Source: Variovorax sp. Root473 (lineage in GTDB: Bacteria; Pseudomonadota; Gammaproteobacteria; Burkholderiales; Burkholderiaceae_C). Taken from it: a stretch of 64,000 bases of DNA. The stretch's first letter is position 1, and the number at the start of each line of letters is the position of its first letter. The stretch lies in NCBI RefSeq assembly GCF_001426505.1, contig NZ_LMEV01000017.1, positions 1,893,095 to 1,957,094 on the forward strand. The letters run 5' to 3'. Positions 1 through 8,196 of the stretch are shown here, one piece after another. The notes beneath the pieces were generated by a model that saw nothing but the letters and a program-made list of their open reading frames with translations, had not been told where the DNA came from and ran no database searches. A program made the position numbers and the translations under genes.

Positions 1-621
1 CAGCCGGTGCAGCGCCAGATGCTGGCCGGCATGCTCGCGCCGCTGGGCTTCACGGTGCGCGAGGCGGCCAGCGGCACCGAGTGCCTGGACAGCCTGCGCG
101 AAGAGCTGCCCTCGGCCATCCTGCTGGACCTGACGATGGACGACATGGACGGCTGGCAGACCGCGCGCTCGGTGCGGGCCTCGGGCTTCGCCGAGCTGCC
201 GATCATCATTGTCTCGGCCAACATGTTCGAGAACCAGGCCGACCGGCTGCGCGCCGCGGGCTGCCAGGCCTTCGTGGGCAAGCCGGTGATCGAGTCGGAG
301 CTCATCGCCACGCTGGAGCGGCACCTGGGCCTCGAATGGCTGGCGACCGGCGATGCGCTGCCGCCGCCCGCCGACCCCGACCTGACGCCGCCGCGCCCGC
401 CCCTGCTCGCACTCAACGAAGACGACCGCGCCGACCTCATGCGCCTGGTGCAGATGGGCCACGTGCGCGGCCTGCACACCGCACTCGACCGGCTGGCGGC
501 GGCCTCGCCCGCTGCGGCCGCCACCTGCACCTGGCTGCGCGGCATGGTCACGCGCTTCGAACTCGACACGCTCCGCAACGCACTGGCCGAAGATGCAGAC
601 ACCACCCTCGTCTCCCCCTGA
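1..621 (+). CDS. Hybrid sensor kinase, C-terminal receiver part (5' end outside window)
   Basis: Partial gene that is already open at base 1; 206 residues are visible. The first ~110 residues form a CheY-like receiver domain: the phospho-acceptor Asp lies in AILLDLTMDD, the switch Ser in IIIVSAN and the conserved Lys in VGKP. About 95 further residues, Ala/Leu-rich and probably helical, follow without a domain I recognise. A receiver at the C-terminus, directly followed by an overlapping response-regulator gene, suggests the end of a hybrid histidine kinase; the kinase core itself is not in the window, so a stand-alone regulator cannot be excluded. The stop (619-621) lies inside the next gene, indicating translational coupling. 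Confidence 0.75.
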   Translation, partial: QPVQRQMLAGMLAPLGFTVREAASGTECLDSLREELPSAILLDLTMDDMDGWQTARSVRASGFAELPIIIVSANMFENQADRLRAAGCQAFVGKPVIESELIATLERHLGLEWLATGDALPPPADPDLTPPRPPLLALNEDDRADLMRLVQMGHVRGLHTALDRLAAASPAAAATCTWLRGMVTRFELDTLRNALAEDADTTLVSP

Positions 622-1498
622 ATCGATGTCCGAACGCCCCGTCGTGCTGGTGGTCGACGACGCCCCCAGCAGCCTGGGCATGCTGTGCGACACGCTCGAG
701 GCCAGCGGCTACACCGTGCTGGTCGCGGCCGATGGCGAGTCCGCGCTGCAGCGGCTCGAATTCGTGGTGCCCGACGCGATCCTGCTCGACGGCCTGATGC
801 CGGGCCTCTCGGGTTTCGAGACCTGCCGGCGGATCAAGGCCAACGCGGCGCTCGCACACATTCCGGTGCTGTTCATGACCGGCCTGTCGGAAACCGCGCA
901 TGTGGTCGAGGGCTTCGAGTGCGGCGGCGTCGACTACGTGGTGAAGCCGATCCGCGCGCAGGAGGTGCTGGCGCGCCTGCACACCCACACGCGCAACGCC
1001 CGCATCACGCGCATGGCGCGCGACGCGGTCGACGTGGCGGGCATGGGCGTGGTGTTCGTCGACACGCGCGGGCGCATCGCCTGGCGCTCGCCGCAAGCCG
1101 CGCTGTGGCTGCACGCGCTCGAAGACCCGGTGGCGCCGGGGCGCCTGCCCGCGTCGGTCGAGCCCGCGCTGGCGGCGGGTGCATCGATTGCCATCGGCAC
1201 CGCCACGGCCCTGCGGCTGTCGGTGCGCAACCTGGGCGCGGCAGCGCTCGGCGAGACGATGCTGCTGTTCGCCATCCAGCGCGAGGGTCCAGCCACGCGC
1301 CTGGCCGACGCAGCCCTCACGCCGCGCGAGACCGAGGTGCTGTCGTGGCTCGCCAAGGGCAAGACCAACCGAGACATCGGCGAGATCCTGGGCACCAGCC
1401 CGCGCACGGTGAACAAGCACCTGGAGCACATTTTCGAAAAGCTGGGGGTGGAGACGCGGGCTGCAGCGGCGGCGTTGGCGAGCGGGCAACTGGACTGA
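593..1498 (+). CDS. Response regulator, receiver plus LuxR-type HTH
   Basis: 301-residue two-component output protein. The N-terminal receiver (about residues 15-130) has the acidic pair VVDD, the phospho-acceptor Asp in AILLDGLMPG and the Lys in VVKPI. A middle segment (about 145-225, DAVDVAGMGVVFVDTRGRIA) resembles a small PAS-like fold. The C-terminus (about 240-300) is a LuxR/FixJ helix-turn-helix with LTPRETEVLSWLAKGKTNRD and RTVNKHLEHIFEKL. It overlaps the upstream kinase end by 29 bases; an ATG at 626 (residue 12) is an equally possible start because neither has a clear ribosome-binding site. It is probably phosphorylated by the kinase encoded just upstream. Targets are unknown. Confidence 0.88.
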   Translation: MQTPPSSPPESMSERPVVLVVDDAPSSLGMLCDTLEASGYTVLVAADGESALQRLEFVVPDAILLDGLMPGLSGFETCRRIKANAALAHIPVLFMTGLSETAHVVEGFECGGVDYVVKPIRAQEVLARLHTHTRNARITRMARDAVDVAGMGVVFVDTRGRIAWRSPQAALWLHALEDPVAPGRLPASVEPALAAGASIAIGTATALRLSVRNLGAAALGETMLLFAIQREGPATRLADAALTPRETEVLSWLAKGKTNRDIGEILGTSPRTVNKHLEHIFEKLGVETRAAAAALASGQLD

Positions 1499-1510
1499 AA
1501 AATCGGGTGC

Positions 1511-1882
1511 GGTCAGACCGCGAACAACGAATCCAGATTCGCAAAAGACTTCAGCATGGTCGAAAGATTCCTCCAGCGCGAAGGCCTCGTGGTCAGCGAC
1601 GCCATCGAGGTCGACGAAATCTCCGGGCTCATCCATCTCGCCTCCAAGGGCCTGGGCGTTGCGCTCGTGCCATGGGTCGAGGCCCACCTTCCACTGCCGC
1701 CGGGCGTGCGCATGCTGTCGCTCGGCGAGGCCACGTTCCACCGCGAGGTCGGGCTGCAGCGCAAGGCGCGGGCCAGCCCACCCCTCGTCGCGCAGTTTGC
1801 GCAGTGCCTGCGCGAAGCGACCGAGCCGGCGAAGGCAGGCCGAAAGAAAGTCTTGACGGTCTCCGAAAAGATATTAAAGTGA
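1511..1882 (+). pseudogene. LysR-type regulator remnant (C-terminal part of effector domain)
   Basis: The frame from 1511 reads like the C-terminal third of a LysR-type regulator: GQTANNESRFAKDF, then GLVVSDAIEVDEISGLIHLA and KGLGVALVPWVEAHL, the usual last strands of the substrate-binding fold, ending with a Lys-rich tail. The helix-turn-helix and most of the effector domain (about 200 residues of a normal ~300) are missing. An ATG at 1556 would give only 108 residues and has no convincing ribosome-binding site. The fragment directly abuts the response-regulator stop at 1498, so the 5' part was probably lost by deletion. No DNA-binding function is expected. Confidence 0.7.
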
Positions 1883-1891
1883 TATCACTTT
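1853..1891 (+). promoter_or_regulatory. Promoter with perfect 16-bp palindromic operator before the SPFH gene
   Basis: AAAGTGATATCACTTT at 1876-1891 is a perfect palindrome. A -35-like TTGACG (1853-1858) and a -10-like TAAAGT (1875-1880) with a 16-bp spacer sit so that the palindrome covers the -10 box and start point. The ribosome-binding site AGGAG (1896-1900) follows. A bound repressor here would block transcription. The ribbon-helix-helix protein encoded second in the same operon (2849-3052) is the obvious candidate, since that fold binds short dyads; this is inference. Confidence 0.6.
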
Positions 1892-1906
1892 CAACAGGAG
1901 GCCTCC

Positions 1907-2803
1907 ATGCATGAGCAGACCCCGTCCATTCCTCGCCCGGTCCGCAGGGAGCGGCCGTATCGGTCCGTCAACGGATACGGCATCGTCGCCGTGGCGCTGC
2001 TGATTCTTGCGCTCGGCGCCTGGGTTCTCGTGCGGCGGATGGTGCCGCTGCCCCTGAGCATCTTGCTGATCGTCGCGGGCGTCGCGCTGCTGCCGGGGCT
2101 GTACATGCTCAAGCCCAACGAGGGCATCATCCTCACGCTGTTCGGCAAGTACCAGGGCACGGACCGCGCCGAGGGCTTGCGCTGGACCAACCCGTTCCAG
2201 TCGGGCCAGAAGATCTCGCTGCGTGCGCGCAACCTGAACACGCCGCCGCTGAAGGTGAACGACAAGCGCGGCAACCCGGTGGAGATCGGCGCGGCCGTGG
2301 TCTGGCGCGTGCACGACACGGCCCAGGCGGTTTTCGAAATCGACGACTACAACAAGTTCGTCGCCATCCAGTCCGAAGCCGCCATCCGCCACCTGGCCAC
2401 GCTCTACGCGTACGACAGCGGCGACGACCTGCAAAGCGACGAGGTCACGCTGCGCGCCGGCCTCGACGTGGTGGCCGACGCGCTCAAGGCCGAGCTGAAC
2501 CAGCGCTTTGCCAGCGCCGGCGTCGAGGTGCTCGACGCCAAGCTCACGCACCTGGCCTACGCACCGGAGATCGCCCAGGTCATGCTGCGGCGCCAGCAGG
2601 CGGTGGCCATCGTGAGTGCGCGGCACCAGATCGTGGCGGGCGCGGTCGGCATGGTCGAGGCCGCCCTCAAGGGACTGTCGGAGCGCAACCTCGTCGTGCT
2701 CGACGACGAGCGCAAGGCCTCGATGGTGTCGAACCTGCTGGTGGTACTGTGCTCGGACCGCGAAACCCAGCCCGTGGTCAACACGGGCACGCTCTACACC
2801 TGA
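1907..2803 (+). CDS. SPFH/Band 7 domain membrane protein
   Basis: 298-residue protein of the stomatin/prohibitin/flotillin superfamily. Two hydrophobic segments near the N-terminus (about 26-44 and 48-66) anchor it in the inner membrane. The SPFH domain follows, beginning at KPNEGIILTLFGKYQGT and running to about residue 260, with the family-typical VVWRVHDTAQAVFEIDDYNKFV and a helical region AQVMLRRQQAVAIVSARHQIV. Such proteins oligomerise as membrane scaffolds; the specific role here is unknown. The start is fixed by AGGAG at 1896-1900, six bases before the ATG. The next gene, 45 bp downstream, encodes a ribbon-helix-helix protein. Confidence 0.88.
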   Translation: MHEQTPSIPRPVRRERPYRSVNGYGIVAVALLILALGAWVLVRRMVPLPLSILLIVAGVALLPGLYMLKPNEGIILTLFGKYQGTDRAEGLRWTNPFQSGQKISLRARNLNTPPLKVNDKRGNPVEIGAAVVWRVHDTAQAVFEIDDYNKFVAIQSEAAIRHLATLYAYDSGDDLQSDEVTLRAGLDVVADALKAELNQRFASAGVEVLDAKLTHLAYAPEIAQVMLRRQQAVAIVSARHQIVAGAVGMVEAALKGLSERNLVVLDDERKASMVSNLLVVLCSDRETQPVVNTGTLYT

Positions 2804-2848
2804 TGCATCCACGGCCCCCGCTCACCGCCGCCACCTCGTTGTTCCCTG

Positions 2849-3052
2849 ATGGCCAGTCCCGGTAAGAAGTCCTACCCGCTGCGCATCGATCCGGCCCTGT
2901 GGGCCGAGATCGAGCGGCTGGCGGCGCAGGAGCTGCGCAGCGCGAACGCGCAGGTCGAGTTCCTGCTGCGCGAAGGGCTCGCGAAGCGGGGGCGCCTGCC
3001 GGCGGCAAGTGCGCCTGACAAGGGCCCTGCTGCGCCCAAGCCGTCACGCTAG
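2849..3052 (+). CDS. Arc-like ribbon-helix-helix protein
   Basis: 67 residues. The first ~45 fit the Arc/MetJ ribbon-helix-helix fold: a basic strand YPLRIDPALWAEIERLAAQE followed by the second helix ANAQVEFLLREGL. This is the size and layout of small repressors or of accessory DNA-binding proteins often placed beside membrane scaffold genes. The tail is Pro/Ala/Lys-rich and probably disordered. It lies 45 bp after the SPFH gene on the same strand, so one mRNA is likely. It could autoregulate the operon through the palindrome at 1876-1891; no toxin gene is adjacent. Confidence 0.75.
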   Translation: MASPGKKSYPLRIDPALWAEIERLAAQELRSANAQVEFLLREGLAKRGRLPAASAPDKGPAAPKPSR

Positions 3053-3134
3053 TAGTAACCCCGTATTTTCTGAGGGCCGATTGACAGCCTCGGCCCCTAC
3101 GATGACACGGCACGATCTTCAGGAGACCTACGCC

Positions 3135-3953
3135 GTGAAAGCTTTCCTTCCCCGTTCCGCCCTGACCCGCCGCGCTGCCCTGGCGGTGGCCGCCTCCTTC
3201 ATCCTCGCCGGTTGCGCCGGCACCCCGCCCACAACAACAGCCACCGGCGACATCCACGTCATGACCTCCGGCGGCTTCACCGCCGCCTACAACGAGCTGC
3301 GCCCCGGCTTCGAGCGCAGCACGGGCCGCAGCGTGAAGACGGCCTACGGTGCGTCGATGGGCAATGCCACCGACTCGATTCCCAGCCGCCTCGGGCGCAA
3401 CGAGCCGGCCGACGTCGTGATCCTGGCCCGCCCCGCGCTCGATGCGCTGGTCGCGCAGGGCAAGGTGGTGGCGGGCAGCCAGGTCGACCTGGTGCGTTCG
3501 TCGATCGGCTTCGCGGTGCGCAAGGGGGCGCCCAAGCCCGACATCGGCACGGTCGATGCGCTCAAGCGCACGCTGCTCGCGGCGCCGTCGATCGCCTACT
3601 CGGCCAGCGCGAGCGGCACCTACTACGAGACCGAGCTGCTCAAGAAGCTGGGCATCGAAGACCAGGTGAAGCCTAAGAGCAAGCGCATCCTGAGCGAGCG
3701 CGTGGGCGCGGTGGTGGCGCGCGGCGACGCGGCGCTCGGGCTGCAGCAGGTGAGCGAGCTGCTGCCCATCGAGGGCATCGACTACATCGGCCCGCTGCCC
3801 GCCGAAGTGCAGCGCGTGACGGTGTTCTCGGCCGGCGTGGCCACGGCCTCGAAGCAGCCCGACGCGGCGCGCCAGCTGATCCGCTACCTCAACGCGCCGG
3901 CCGCGGCGCCGACGATCGCGAAGACGGGGCTGGAGCCGCTCTCCGCGCGCTGA
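3135..3953 (+). CDS. Lipoprotein solute-binding protein, ModA-like
   Basis: 272 residues from a GTG start preceded by AGGAG (3121-3125); upstream in-frame ATG codons lack such a site. The N-terminus is a twin-Arg-containing lipoprotein signal ending in the lipobox LAGC (Cys27). The mature part matches the class II periplasmic binding fold of the molybdate-binding family: HVMTSGGFTAAYNELRPGFE, then a Ser/Asn-rich segment SMGNATDSIPSRL, and PADVVILARPALDALV. No permease or ATPase gene is adjacent, so it is an orphan receptor whose ligand cannot be named; ions or small organic acids are possible. The next gene is also an orphan binding protein. Confidence 0.75.
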   Translation: MKAFLPRSALTRRAALAVAASFILAGCAGTPPTTTATGDIHVMTSGGFTAAYNELRPGFERSTGRSVKTAYGASMGNATDSIPSRLGRNEPADVVILARPALDALVAQGKVVAGSQVDLVRSSIGFAVRKGAPKPDIGTVDALKRTLLAAPSIAYSASASGTYYETELLKKLGIEDQVKPKSKRILSERVGAVVARGDAALGLQQVSELLPIEGIDYIGPLPAEVQRVTVFSAGVATASKQPDAARQLIRYLNAPAAAPTIAKTGLEPLSAR

Positions 3954-4024
3954 AGCAGCGGCCTCACGGCCCGTAAACTGGCGGCCTTCATCCCCTCCTT
4001 CCGACTTCCCGACGAACGGACGCC

Positions 4025-4759
4025 ATGACCACTTCGCCTTCTTCCGCCCTCGTGACCGCCTTCGCACCCAGCGGCACGCTGCGCGCCTCGATCAACCTCG
4101 GCAACCCGATCCTCGCCAACAAGGACGCCACCACGGGCGAACCGGTCGGCGTGTCGATCGACCTGGCCCGCGAGTTCGCGCGGCGCCTTGGCGTAGGCAT
4201 CGAGCTGGTGGTGTTCGAGAAGGCCGCGGCCTCGGTGGACGCGGTAAAGAACGAGAAGGCCGACATCGGCTTCTTCGCGGTCGATCCGGCGCGCAGCGAA
4301 GGGCTGCGCTTCACGGCGCCCTATGTGCTGATCGAGGGCAGCTACCTCGTTCCCGAATCCTCTGCGCTGACCGACAACGCGCAGGTCGATGCTGAAGGCC
4401 ACCGCATCTCGGTCGGCTCTGGGAGCGCCTACGACCTGTTCCTCACGCGCGAGATCAAGGCGGCCGAGATCGTGCGCCTTCAGGGCGCGGGACCTGCGCT
4501 CGCGGCATTGCGCGCAGGCGAGGTCGAGGTGGCGGCGGGCATTCGCCAGCTGCTCGAAGGCGAGGCGGCCCGTGCACCGGGGGTGCGCGTGCTGCCGGGG
4601 CGTTTCATGGTGATCCAGCAGGCGATGGGGACGCCGGCCAGCCGGGGGGCCGAGGCGCAGGCGCTGCTCTCTTCCTTTGTCGAAGAGATGAAGGCTTCGG
4701 GCTTTGTGGCCGATGCGTTGAAGCGCCATCGCATCGAAGGCGCGATCGTCGCGCCGTAA
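4025..4759 (+). CDS. Family 3 solute-binding domain protein without signal peptide
   Basis: 244 residues that match the amino-acid-type (family 3) binding fold almost from the first residue: SGTLRASINLGNPILANKDA, GVSIDLAREFARRLGVGIEL, KADIGFFAVDPARSEGLRFT and APYVLIEGSYLVPE. There is no hydrophobic signal peptide, and the codons in frame upstream of the ATG do not encode one. It may therefore be cytoplasmic, be exported by another route, or be a decayed receptor. No transporter genes are adjacent. It follows the ModA-like lipoprotein gene by 71 bp. Confidence 0.75.
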   Translation: MTTSPSSALVTAFAPSGTLRASINLGNPILANKDATTGEPVGVSIDLAREFARRLGVGIELVVFEKAAASVDAVKNEKADIGFFAVDPARSEGLRFTAPYVLIEGSYLVPESSALTDNAQVDAEGHRISVGSGSAYDLFLTREIKAAEIVRLQGAGPALAALRAGEVEVAAGIRQLLEGEAARAPGVRVLPGRFMVIQQAMGTPASRGAEAQALLSSFVEEMKASGFVADALKRHRIEGAIVAP

Positions 4760-4822
4760 CTGGGCGCTCCTGTTCAGGGCACGTGCACAGGCCACTGGGC
4801 GCCGTCGTGGGCTGGTGGCCGA

Positions 4823-5230
4823 TCAGAGCTTGTGCGCTTCCACCGGTCCCTGCGAATAGAACAGGAAGTAGCCCGTCTGCGTCTTGAAGCCGTTCTTCTG
4901 CCACCCGGGCGGCACCTTGAAGATGCCGAGCTGGTCGCTCGAGATGCCGACGAAGGACGTGCTCTCCGTGTCCGTGGTGATGCGGCTCCAGCGTTCGCGA
5001 GTGACTGGCTTCATCTGCATCTTGGGTTCGCTCCATTCGGGCGTGCGCACCTTGTCGCGCATGACGTAGCGGTCGCCGTCGCGCTCGATCTTGACGACCT
5101 CCTTGAGCACGCCGTTGCGTTCGACGGCGTAGACGCCGACCAGTTCGGTCTCGGGCCCGCCGCGTGCACCGCAGGCCGAGAGCAGTGACGCGCAGGCCAC
5201 TGCCAGCAACGAATTCAGAAGAATTTTCAT
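4823..5230 (-). CDS. Small lipoprotein of unknown function
   Basis: 135 residues. The start is placed at MKILLNSLLAVACASLLSAC, a classic type II signal with lipobox Cys20; a longer in-frame start would bury this signal. The mature part has alternating charged strands (VGVYAVERNGVLKEVVKIER) and looks like a small beta-rich periplasmic domain. I do not recognise the family. It faces the two binding-protein genes and shares its direction with the aminopeptidase gene upstream, 81 bp away. Confidence 0.65.
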   Translation of the reverse strand: MKILLNSLLAVACASLLSACGARGGPETELVGVYAVERNGVLKEVVKIERDGDRYVMRDKVRTPEWSEPKMQMKPVTRERWSRITTDTESTSFVGISSDQLGIFKVPPGWQKNGFKTQTGYFLFYSQGPVEAHKL

Positions 5231-5311
5231 GAGGTTCGGATGAAGTGGTGACGCATGCGCCGCCCGGCGGCGCATGCGGGGTTCACGAAAGAAGGCTCAG
5301 GTCCGTCCGAC

Positions 5312-7543
5312 TCAGCGCTTCTGGTTCTCGCGCAGCGTCAGGTTGCCCTGGAAGCGCAGTGCGTGCGGATACTCTTCCTTGCCGCCCGCCTCCACCGCCG
5401 CCATCTTCTGCTGGCTCTGCTGCGTCTTGGCAAGCAGCGGTGCCGGCAGGTTGATCACGCCCTTGATCTGGTCGTACTGCGCCTGCGTGATGCGGCCCAC
5501 TTCCTTCAGGCGGAAGGCATCGCGCTCGATGTTCAGCAGCAGCGGCTTGTTGCCTGCGAAGTTCTGCACCTTGGCCAGCAGGTTGCTCCACGACGGCGCG
5601 CTGTAGTTGCTCACGTAGTAGTCCTGCCCCGTCGGCCCGGCCAGCACCGCGGTGCAGCCCGGCAGTTCGACCTGCGTGGCGTTGTTCGACATCACGAAGG
5701 TCTCGCGCTTCTCCATCGCATCGCCGTACGCCAGCGTGACGGGAAGGGTCCACGTCGAGGCCGGGAACTGGTTCTGGTTGGGAAACGACTCCTGCGTGAT
5801 GTTGACGTAGGTGCGGTCGCCGGCGCACTGCGCATCGACCGTGAGCAGCGGCACGCCCGTCTGCCGGATGAGGCTGTCGCCGATGTCGCTGACCTTCTTG
5901 TTGGTGGCCTTTTCCAGCGAGGTCCACAAGCGCGTGGGCGTGACGTTGCCGTACGCATAGTCCTTCAGGTAGATCTGCAGGCCCTTCTGCATCGCCTCTT
6001 CGCCGATGTAGTTCTGGATCGTCTCCAGCACGTGGCTGCCCTTGTTGTAGACGAAGATCGACGGGCTGATGAAGCCGAACGAGCCCGCGTCGTTCAGGTT
6101 GCGCTGCACCGGCACGGCCGAAGGCTTCAGGTCGGCCACGATCACGTTGTGCTTGTCGAGCACGTAGTCGGAGAAGCTGTAGTACTCGGGGTGGAACTTG
6201 ATCGTGGTGCGCCGTTCGAACCAGCGCGCAAACGACTCGTTGAGCCACACGTTGTCCCACCAGTCGAGCGTGACCAGGTCGCCGAACCACTGGTGCGCCA
6301 CCTCGTGCGTGACCACGGTCACCGAGTACAGCGTGGGCTTGTCACCGGGCTTGGTGAGCACTGCATCGGCGAACTCGAAGATCGAACCCCAGTTCTCCAT
6401 GCCGCCGAAGCCGGTGTTGGGCTTGTTGTCATAGCTGTCGTTGGCGGCCACGGTGTCGAACTTCTTGAAGGGCAGCGGAATGCCGGTGTACTTGTAGTAG
6501 TAGTCCATCGACACCTTGGTCCACTCCATGGCGAACTTGGCCCAGTCGGAGCGGCCCGGCGGCGTGAACCAGCGCAGCGCCATGTCGCTGCCGTCGAGCG
6601 GGTTCTTGAAGGTGTCGGCCAGGATGTCGAACTTGCCGCCGCCGAAGAAGGCCAGGTACATCGGCATCGAGGGCGTCTTCTCGAAGGCTACGCGCTGGTA
6701 GCCGTCGGGCAGCTTCACGGCCTCGGTCTGCGCGCCGTTCGACACGGTCTTCCAGTCACCCGGCACTTCGGCCGAGATCTCGAAGGTGTGGCGGAAGGCC
6801 GGCTCGTCCCAGCCCGGGAACCACTGGCGTGCGAAGTTGGTTTCGCCCTGCGTCACGATCGCGTCGCTGCTCACGCCCTCGGGCGTGGAAAGGCCTACCT
6901 TGAAGATGCCCGACGCGGCCGAGCACAGCGGGTTCTTCGCCAGCACTTCCGGCGTGCAGTACTCGGCATCGGAGAACTGGATCTTGCCGTCCCACTCCAT
7001 GTGCAGCAGGTATTTGCCCTTGGCGATCTGGCCGTCGTTCAGGCGCAGCTGCACGAAGTCTCCGCGCGTCTGCAGCGTGGGAATCAGCGGGATCGCCTCG
7101 CCCGGCTTCGACACCTTGCGCAGCGTGGTGCGCCCGCGCGCAAAGTTGAGGTCGTGCGCGGCGACGACGATGGCATCGACCGGCTGGAGCACGTCGATCT
7201 CCACGTCGGCGCGGCCCACGAACGTCTTGAGCGCCGCATCGGGACGAAACCACAGCTTGTAGTTGACGGGCCAGACCGTGTCGGGCAGCTCCATCGGCCG
7301 CGCCGAACGATCGACCGCGGCCACCGCCGAATCGGACGCAGCGGGCACGCCGTCGTCGGGTGTTTTCTTGGTGGCATCGCCGCCGTCGGCTGCGGGCGCC
7401 GTGGCCGACGGCGCGTTCAGCCCGGTGCCGCCGAACGACGCGCCACCGCCGCTGTCTCCGCCGCCGCCGCAGGCCGTCAGCGCGGCAAGGGTCACGGCCG
7501 TGAGGGCCAGGCAATGAACGACAGGTGTATTCAGTGTTTTCAT
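5312..7543 (-). CDS. M1 family metallo-aminopeptidase, lipoprotein
   Basis: 743 residues from the ATG at 7543, which begins a lipoprotein signal with lipobox LTAC (Cys25), followed by a Gly/Ser-rich tether. The catalytic M1 signatures are intact: GGMENWG at 380-386 (exopeptidase motif) and the zinc site HEVAH at 413-417 with the third ligand Glu436 in WLNES. It should remove N-terminal residues from peptides at the cell envelope. The C-terminal part carries the helical M1 domain. A stretch of 43 extra in-frame residues upstream of the chosen start is not signal-like. Most bacterial M1 enzymes are cytoplasmic PepN; this one is predicted to be membrane-anchored and periplasmic. Confidence 0.9.
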   Translation of the reverse strand: MKTLNTPVVHCLALTAVTLAALTACGGGGDSGGGASFGGTGLNAPSATAPAADGGDATKKTPDDGVPAASDSAVAAVDRSARPMELPDTVWPVNYKLWFRPDAALKTFVGRADVEIDVLQPVDAIVVAAHDLNFARGRTTLRKVSKPGEAIPLIPTLQTRGDFVQLRLNDGQIAKGKYLLHMEWDGKIQFSDAEYCTPEVLAKNPLCSAASGIFKVGLSTPEGVSSDAIVTQGETNFARQWFPGWDEPAFRHTFEISAEVPGDWKTVSNGAQTEAVKLPDGYQRVAFEKTPSMPMYLAFFGGGKFDILADTFKNPLDGSDMALRWFTPPGRSDWAKFAMEWTKVSMDYYYKYTGIPLPFKKFDTVAANDSYDNKPNTGFGGMENWGSIFEFADAVLTKPGDKPTLYSVTVVTHEVAHQWFGDLVTLDWWDNVWLNESFARWFERRTTIKFHPEYYSFSDYVLDKHNVIVADLKPSAVPVQRNLNDAGSFGFISPSIFVYNKGSHVLETIQNYIGEEAMQKGLQIYLKDYAYGNVTPTRLWTSLEKATNKKVSDIGDSLIRQTGVPLLTVDAQCAGDRTYVNITQESFPNQNQFPASTWTLPVTLAYGDAMEKRETFVMSNNATQVELPGCTAVLAGPTGQDYYVSNYSAPSWSNLLAKVQNFAGNKPLLLNIERDAFRLKEVGRITQAQYDQIKGVINLPAPLLAKTQQSQQKMAAVEAGGKEEYPHALRFQGNLTLRENQKR

Positions 7544-8196
7544 GATCGCCTCTGGGTACGCTTGGTAAGGAACATGCGCCGCACCGCAGGCGCCGGCGGA
7601 TAGCCGGTGATGCACGTGACGCGCGCGGAATGAGTGGAACGACAGATCAACAAAAAGCGGGCGACACAACGCCCTCCCGGCGAACCACCAGTTCGTCAGG
7701 AACGCACGCTCAGGCCGGACCGCACCACATGTGCAGCGGTGGTCCCAGAATGCGCGGGGCGAGCGGCGCCATTCCCGTCAGGACGCGGGGTGTGGGGGGA
7801 GCGTGTGAACGCGGTGGGGTGTCGCGGGCCGGGCTCAGTGCCCGTGCATCGACACGATGCGTTCACCCGTCGGGTGAACGGCCGGGGCCATGGCAAAAGC
7901 GATGCCGACGGCAAGACTGGCTGCGGCTCTTGTGGTTGATTTCACGCGCATTCCCTCGTCCGTTGAAGTGCTCGCAGTTGTAGCTGATCGATGCAATGAG
8001 CTCAACGAGCCGCGGAACTTTTCTCTCTCAAATTGTTCGCGCGCGATAGGTCGAACGGCATCATGGCCGGCTGTGCATGCCGTGCAATACGAAGATGGTT
8101 CTGTGCCCGAAACACCTGCTCACGCAGATGACAAAAACACGGTCCATGCACTGTGACGAAGCGGCCACAGTACGAAGGTTCAAGCCACGTCGAACA
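7544..8196. other. Intergenic region without a supported gene; dyad at 7861-7879
   Basis: About 650 bp between the 5' end of the aminopeptidase gene and the 3' end of the MFS gene. Short open frames exist on both strands but none has a recognisable domain or a good ribosome-binding site. One inverted repeat stands out: GTTCACCC-GTC-GGGTGAAC at 7861-7879, an 8-bp stem that could be an operator. The aminopeptidase promoter must lie here, but I see no clear consensus boxes. Confidence 0.4.

Noticed and set aside
2849..3052. Ribbon-helix-helix gene considered as antitoxin
   Set aside because: No toxin-like gene is adjacent; its neighbour encodes an SPFH membrane protein.
5255..7603. A 782-codon plus-strand frame opposite the aminopeptidase gene
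   Set aside because: Low-complexity composition and no motif; the opposite strand has a full M1 peptidase with signal and zinc site.
7890..8156. 88-codon plus-strand frame in the intergenic region
   Set aside because: No ribosome site, domain or homology clue, and atypical composition; treated as chance.
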